64,000 nucleotides of DNA, from positions 16,062,501-16,126,500 of the forward strand of contig NC_071335.1 of assembly GCF_027744825.2 (NCBI RefSeq), in the 5' to 3' direction. Within the stretch, counting starts at the first letter, position 1. Each line of letters begins with the position of its first letter. The notes under the pieces were generated by a model that worked only from the letters and a program-made list of their open reading frames with translations, did not search any database and was not told where the DNA came from. The DNA is from Synchiropus splendidus. Its lineage: Eukaryota > Chordata > Actinopteri > Syngnathiformes > Callionymidae. Positions 61,694 through 64,000 of this stretch are shown piece by piece. A program made the position numbers and the translations under genes.

Positions 61694-62610
61694 TTATACA
61701 GGCACGTTGTCTTTAGCATTGCATCGAACACCTTTCCATAAACAGATGGCAGCCAGGCCACAGAGTATTCCCAAAACTAGTACCGGTGCTCCGAGAGCCA
61801 ACGCTACGAGGGTGTTTGCTCCCACAGCAATGATGACACCGGCCAACACCAAGACCACGGCAGCGGCCGAGGCCACTCGGATGTTCTTCCTTTTAGCCTT
61901 TTTCATCCTTTCTCTCTCTTTCTCCATCTTCTCTCTCTCCGCGTCCCACATTTTCCGCTCCTCCTGCTTCTTCTCTTCTTCCTCCAGTTTCTTCCGCTCC
62001 TCCTCCTCCTTCAGCTTTCTCTGAGCTTTCTCGTACATCTCGTTGGTGTAGTGTTTGCCTCCATTGTCTTGTACCATTTCCTTGATCATGGTGATAAGCT
62101 CTTTGACCTGAAGGCGGTCTTCTGGGTCTTTGTTGTTGAAGGCGTGATATCTACGTCCAAACGTGATGGAGAGCCGACGCAGCTCCTTACACTCCTTCAG
62201 GGCACTGTCCGCTTTGGCCTGATCTTTACACGAGAAGAGCATGATAGTGTACATGGAAGCGTCGTCTCCAAAGTTATCCTGGATCCACTTGACAGCGTTC
62301 CTCTCCTCCTCTGTGAAGCGGACTCCCAGCCTGATCACCAGGAGAAAGGCGTGAGGCCCGGGCACTGACATCTTCACACACTCCTCGATTCTCATTTTTA
62401 GATCTTCCTCTGTGATGGCGGTGTCAAACAGCCCCGGTGTGTCGATGACCTGCACCGTCGTCCCATCCACCTCCCCGCTGTCGGTTTCACAGTGTTTGGT
62501 GATGGAGACCGGGCTGGGGTCCTCTTTGAACACAGACCTGCCAAGAATAGTGTTTCCCGTGGCACTCTTTCCCGAGCCGGTCTTTCCAACCAACACGATT
62601 CTGAGTCCAC
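61694..62610 (-). CDS. GIMAP/AIG1-type GTPase, main (last) exon
   Basis: Immune-associated GTP-binding protein. The exon begins at 62610 after the acceptor GGATTTTTCAG (phase 1) and reads [15 protein letters not shown] onward, so the true N-terminus is in an earlier exon. With residue 1 at the GTG of 62596, the order is: G1/P-loop GKTGSGKS (4-11), a switch-I segment with SITK (31-34), G3 DTPG (52-55), the AIG1 hydrophobic box [16 protein letters not shown] (82-98), a G4 region reading FSCKDQ (121-126) where many family members have TRxD-type residues, G5-like RYHAFNN (149-155), and a charged coiled coil rich in E/K/R (about 188-240). Two closely spaced hydrophobic segments follow (about 242-262 and 264-287), consistent with a C-terminal membrane hairpin anchor. 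It ends KDNVPV. GIMAPs act in lymphocyte survival and on intracellular membranes and occur in tandem arrays in fish. The family call is firm; the subtype is not. Confidence 0.94.
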
Positions 62611-63074
62611 CTGAAAAATCCAGACCTGGATTTGGGGGGGGGAAATGACATTGTTACTTTAACTTACAAAAATTGCAGTGTTCACTTTATGGGAATTGGT
62701 GGAGGAAGTGGGAGACACCAAGGGAAGGAAAAGTCACCAGTCTGTCACAGTTAGACAGAAGACCACACATAAATAGAGTCAACAGTTCTGAAAGGAAAAC
62801 ATCAGTTTTTCGCCAATAGAACCCAAGTCTCCCTCAAAATCCTTCTAGAATATTTATGCCCTTTAATTCAAGAATACAGATAGACTGTATGTTTTACAGA
62901 CATTTATTTAAGGCGTTTCAGTCTGACTTAAAACAACCATGTATAAATAACAGTTATGAGGGTTTTTCCCTGTGTCAATACTGCAGCTTCAATTTAAATG
63001 TAAAAATATTTTCACATAATGACAATAAAAATAGTATAGTTTTTTATTGTTATTTTAAAAAGACATTCTAGCAT

Positions 63075-63391
63075 AAACTACTCTTTTTATAATGATGATT
63101 TTAAAGGATAAATGATGAACATTAAGCATTTTTTCTTCTTAATATTTTTATCCCTACCATCACCATTGCAGTTGAATGCATCCACCAATCTCATAAGTAT
63201 AATAGAAATATGATTAAATGAGTAAAACTATTTAAACACCGCCCAAGCCACAAGGCAAACAATACGGAAAGTTATTGAAAAGTCTGAATGTGTTGCTAGT
63301 CACAATTCTTTATGACCAGAGGCTCATTGTCATGCAAAGTGCAGGCCTGTTTAACAGCTTTGCATCATGGGTCATGATATCTTCCTGTATT
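63075..63391 (+). repeat. Direct duplication flanking the GIMAP exon, copy 2
   Basis: Second copy of the block at 60611-60927, offset by 2464 bp. It lies between the GIMAP main exon and the candidate preceding exon. After the block the sequences diverge (TTGGTAGTTG here, TATATA there). Confidence 0.95.
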
Positions 63392-63926
63392 GGTAGTTGA
63401 TCTAGTTTTGGGTGAACTTGGAATTAGTCAAGACCACAGCACCAGAGACCAAGACATATTTGAGACTGCAGAGCATTGAGTCCCAGACACGACCAAGACA
63501 GTATATTTATAAGGAGTCTCGACCCGCCTTGGACAGAAAACCTGAGTCAAGTGAAAATGCCTTTGAGACCGGGACCCTAAAAAAGTGTTCTCAAGACCAA
63601 GACCAATCCCAGGTACTACTCCTTTACACGACTTAGCATAGCAATGACTTTAGTTTTAAACCAAGTATCGATATTAAAAGCTCTTCCAGTCCATATGAAC
63701 TCACTTGGCAGGTCAGATTTGGTCCCGGGACCTTGTGTTTGACAAAGATTTGTTGCCTAAAGAAACCTCTAGCTACGAAGTCCAAACACTCAATGGTAAT
63801 CTTTGGAGGTTCCAAAGAATCCTGATTTCATGATCAGGAGTTATAATTAAAAAAAAAAACCTGACTGTTTGCGCTCTTGCATCTCTTAGCATCAATGAAA
63901 AGTAAAAAAAAAAGAAGTGAACAAAC

Positions 63927-64000
63927 CTTCGAAGTTATTCAGACCACACCCATCAGACCGAGGGAGAGTTCTCTGCTTTTTCTCTCGCAGCGGTATTGCT
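63927..64000 (-). CDS. Candidate preceding coding exon of the GIMAP gene, cut by the window edge
   Basis: On the minus strand this stretch stays open and ends AACTTCGAAG followed by GTTTGTTC, a possible donor. It ends in phase 1, exactly what the GIMAP main exon needs: [14 protein letters not shown]. The visible residues are basic (REKKQRTLPR), as in many GIMAP linkers. Against it: only 24 codons are visible, the donor is weak, and no similarity to a known exon was recognised. Confidence 0.4.

Noticed and set aside
1..64000. CRISPR arrays, tRNA or rRNA genes, bacterial-type operons
   Set aside because: No regularly spaced short repeats, no cloverleaf with A/B boxes and no rRNA-like blocks were seen; the sequence is vertebrate nuclear DNA.

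Overview
The window is nuclear DNA of a ray-finned (teleost-like) fish. The evidence is vertebrate genes with short exons and canonical GT-AG introns, many TA and GT microsatellites, small MITEs of the pogo/Tigger, hAT and Harbinger types, an RTE-type LINE fragment, and a GIMAP gene beside other vertebrate genes. No bacterial, organellar or intact viral gene was seen.

Four protein-coding genes can be supported, all on the minus strand. From high to low coordinates they are: a GIMAP/AIG1-type GTPase (61694-62610, with a candidate preceding exon at 63927-64000 that runs off the window); an intronless claudin (54806-55480); slc25a10, the mitochondrial dicarboxylate carrier (44778-53078, 11 coding exons, 286 residues, complete); and a glucagon-receptor-type class B1 GPCR, best read as gcgr (1269-9542, nine coding exons covering the signal peptide to the start of TM5; the 3' exons lie beyond base 1). 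I joined exons by hand. Every junction keeps the reading frame, and the carrier comes out within one residue of the human length. Two introns, one in gcgr and one in slc25a10, use GC-AG instead of GT-AG splice sites.

The order slc25a10 then gcgr on the same strand matches human 17q25.3. This conserved neighbourhood is the main reason for choosing gcgr over its paralogue gipr. About 35 kb separate the two genes. I find no convincing coding exon there, only transposon remnants, a GGAT-type minisatellite and a CpG-rich block near 32.0-32.35 kb that could hold a distal non-coding first exon of gcgr.

Layout: 1-1268, TA/GT microsatellites and a MITE beyond gcgr coding exon 9; 1.3-9.5 kb, gcgr; 9.5-44.5 kb, intergenic (or a long gcgr 5' intron) with dated-looking transposons; 44.8-53.1 kb, slc25a10 with a CpG-rich promoter; 54.4-55.5 kb, claudin; 55.5-60.6 kb, gene-poor; 60.6-64.0 kb, the GIMAP locus, flanked by a direct duplication of about 317 bp that suggests tandem duplication.

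The genes do not form one pathway. Gcgr (hepatic glucagon signalling) and Slc25a10 (mitochondrial malate/succinate-phosphate exchange feeding gluconeogenesis) are both metabolic, but their adjacency is ancestral synteny rather than proof of joint regulation. I did not find a previously undescribed system. The most useful signals are the GC-AG introns, the GIMAP-flanking duplication, the slc25a10 terminal-exon duplication and several MITEs with identifiable target-site duplications.
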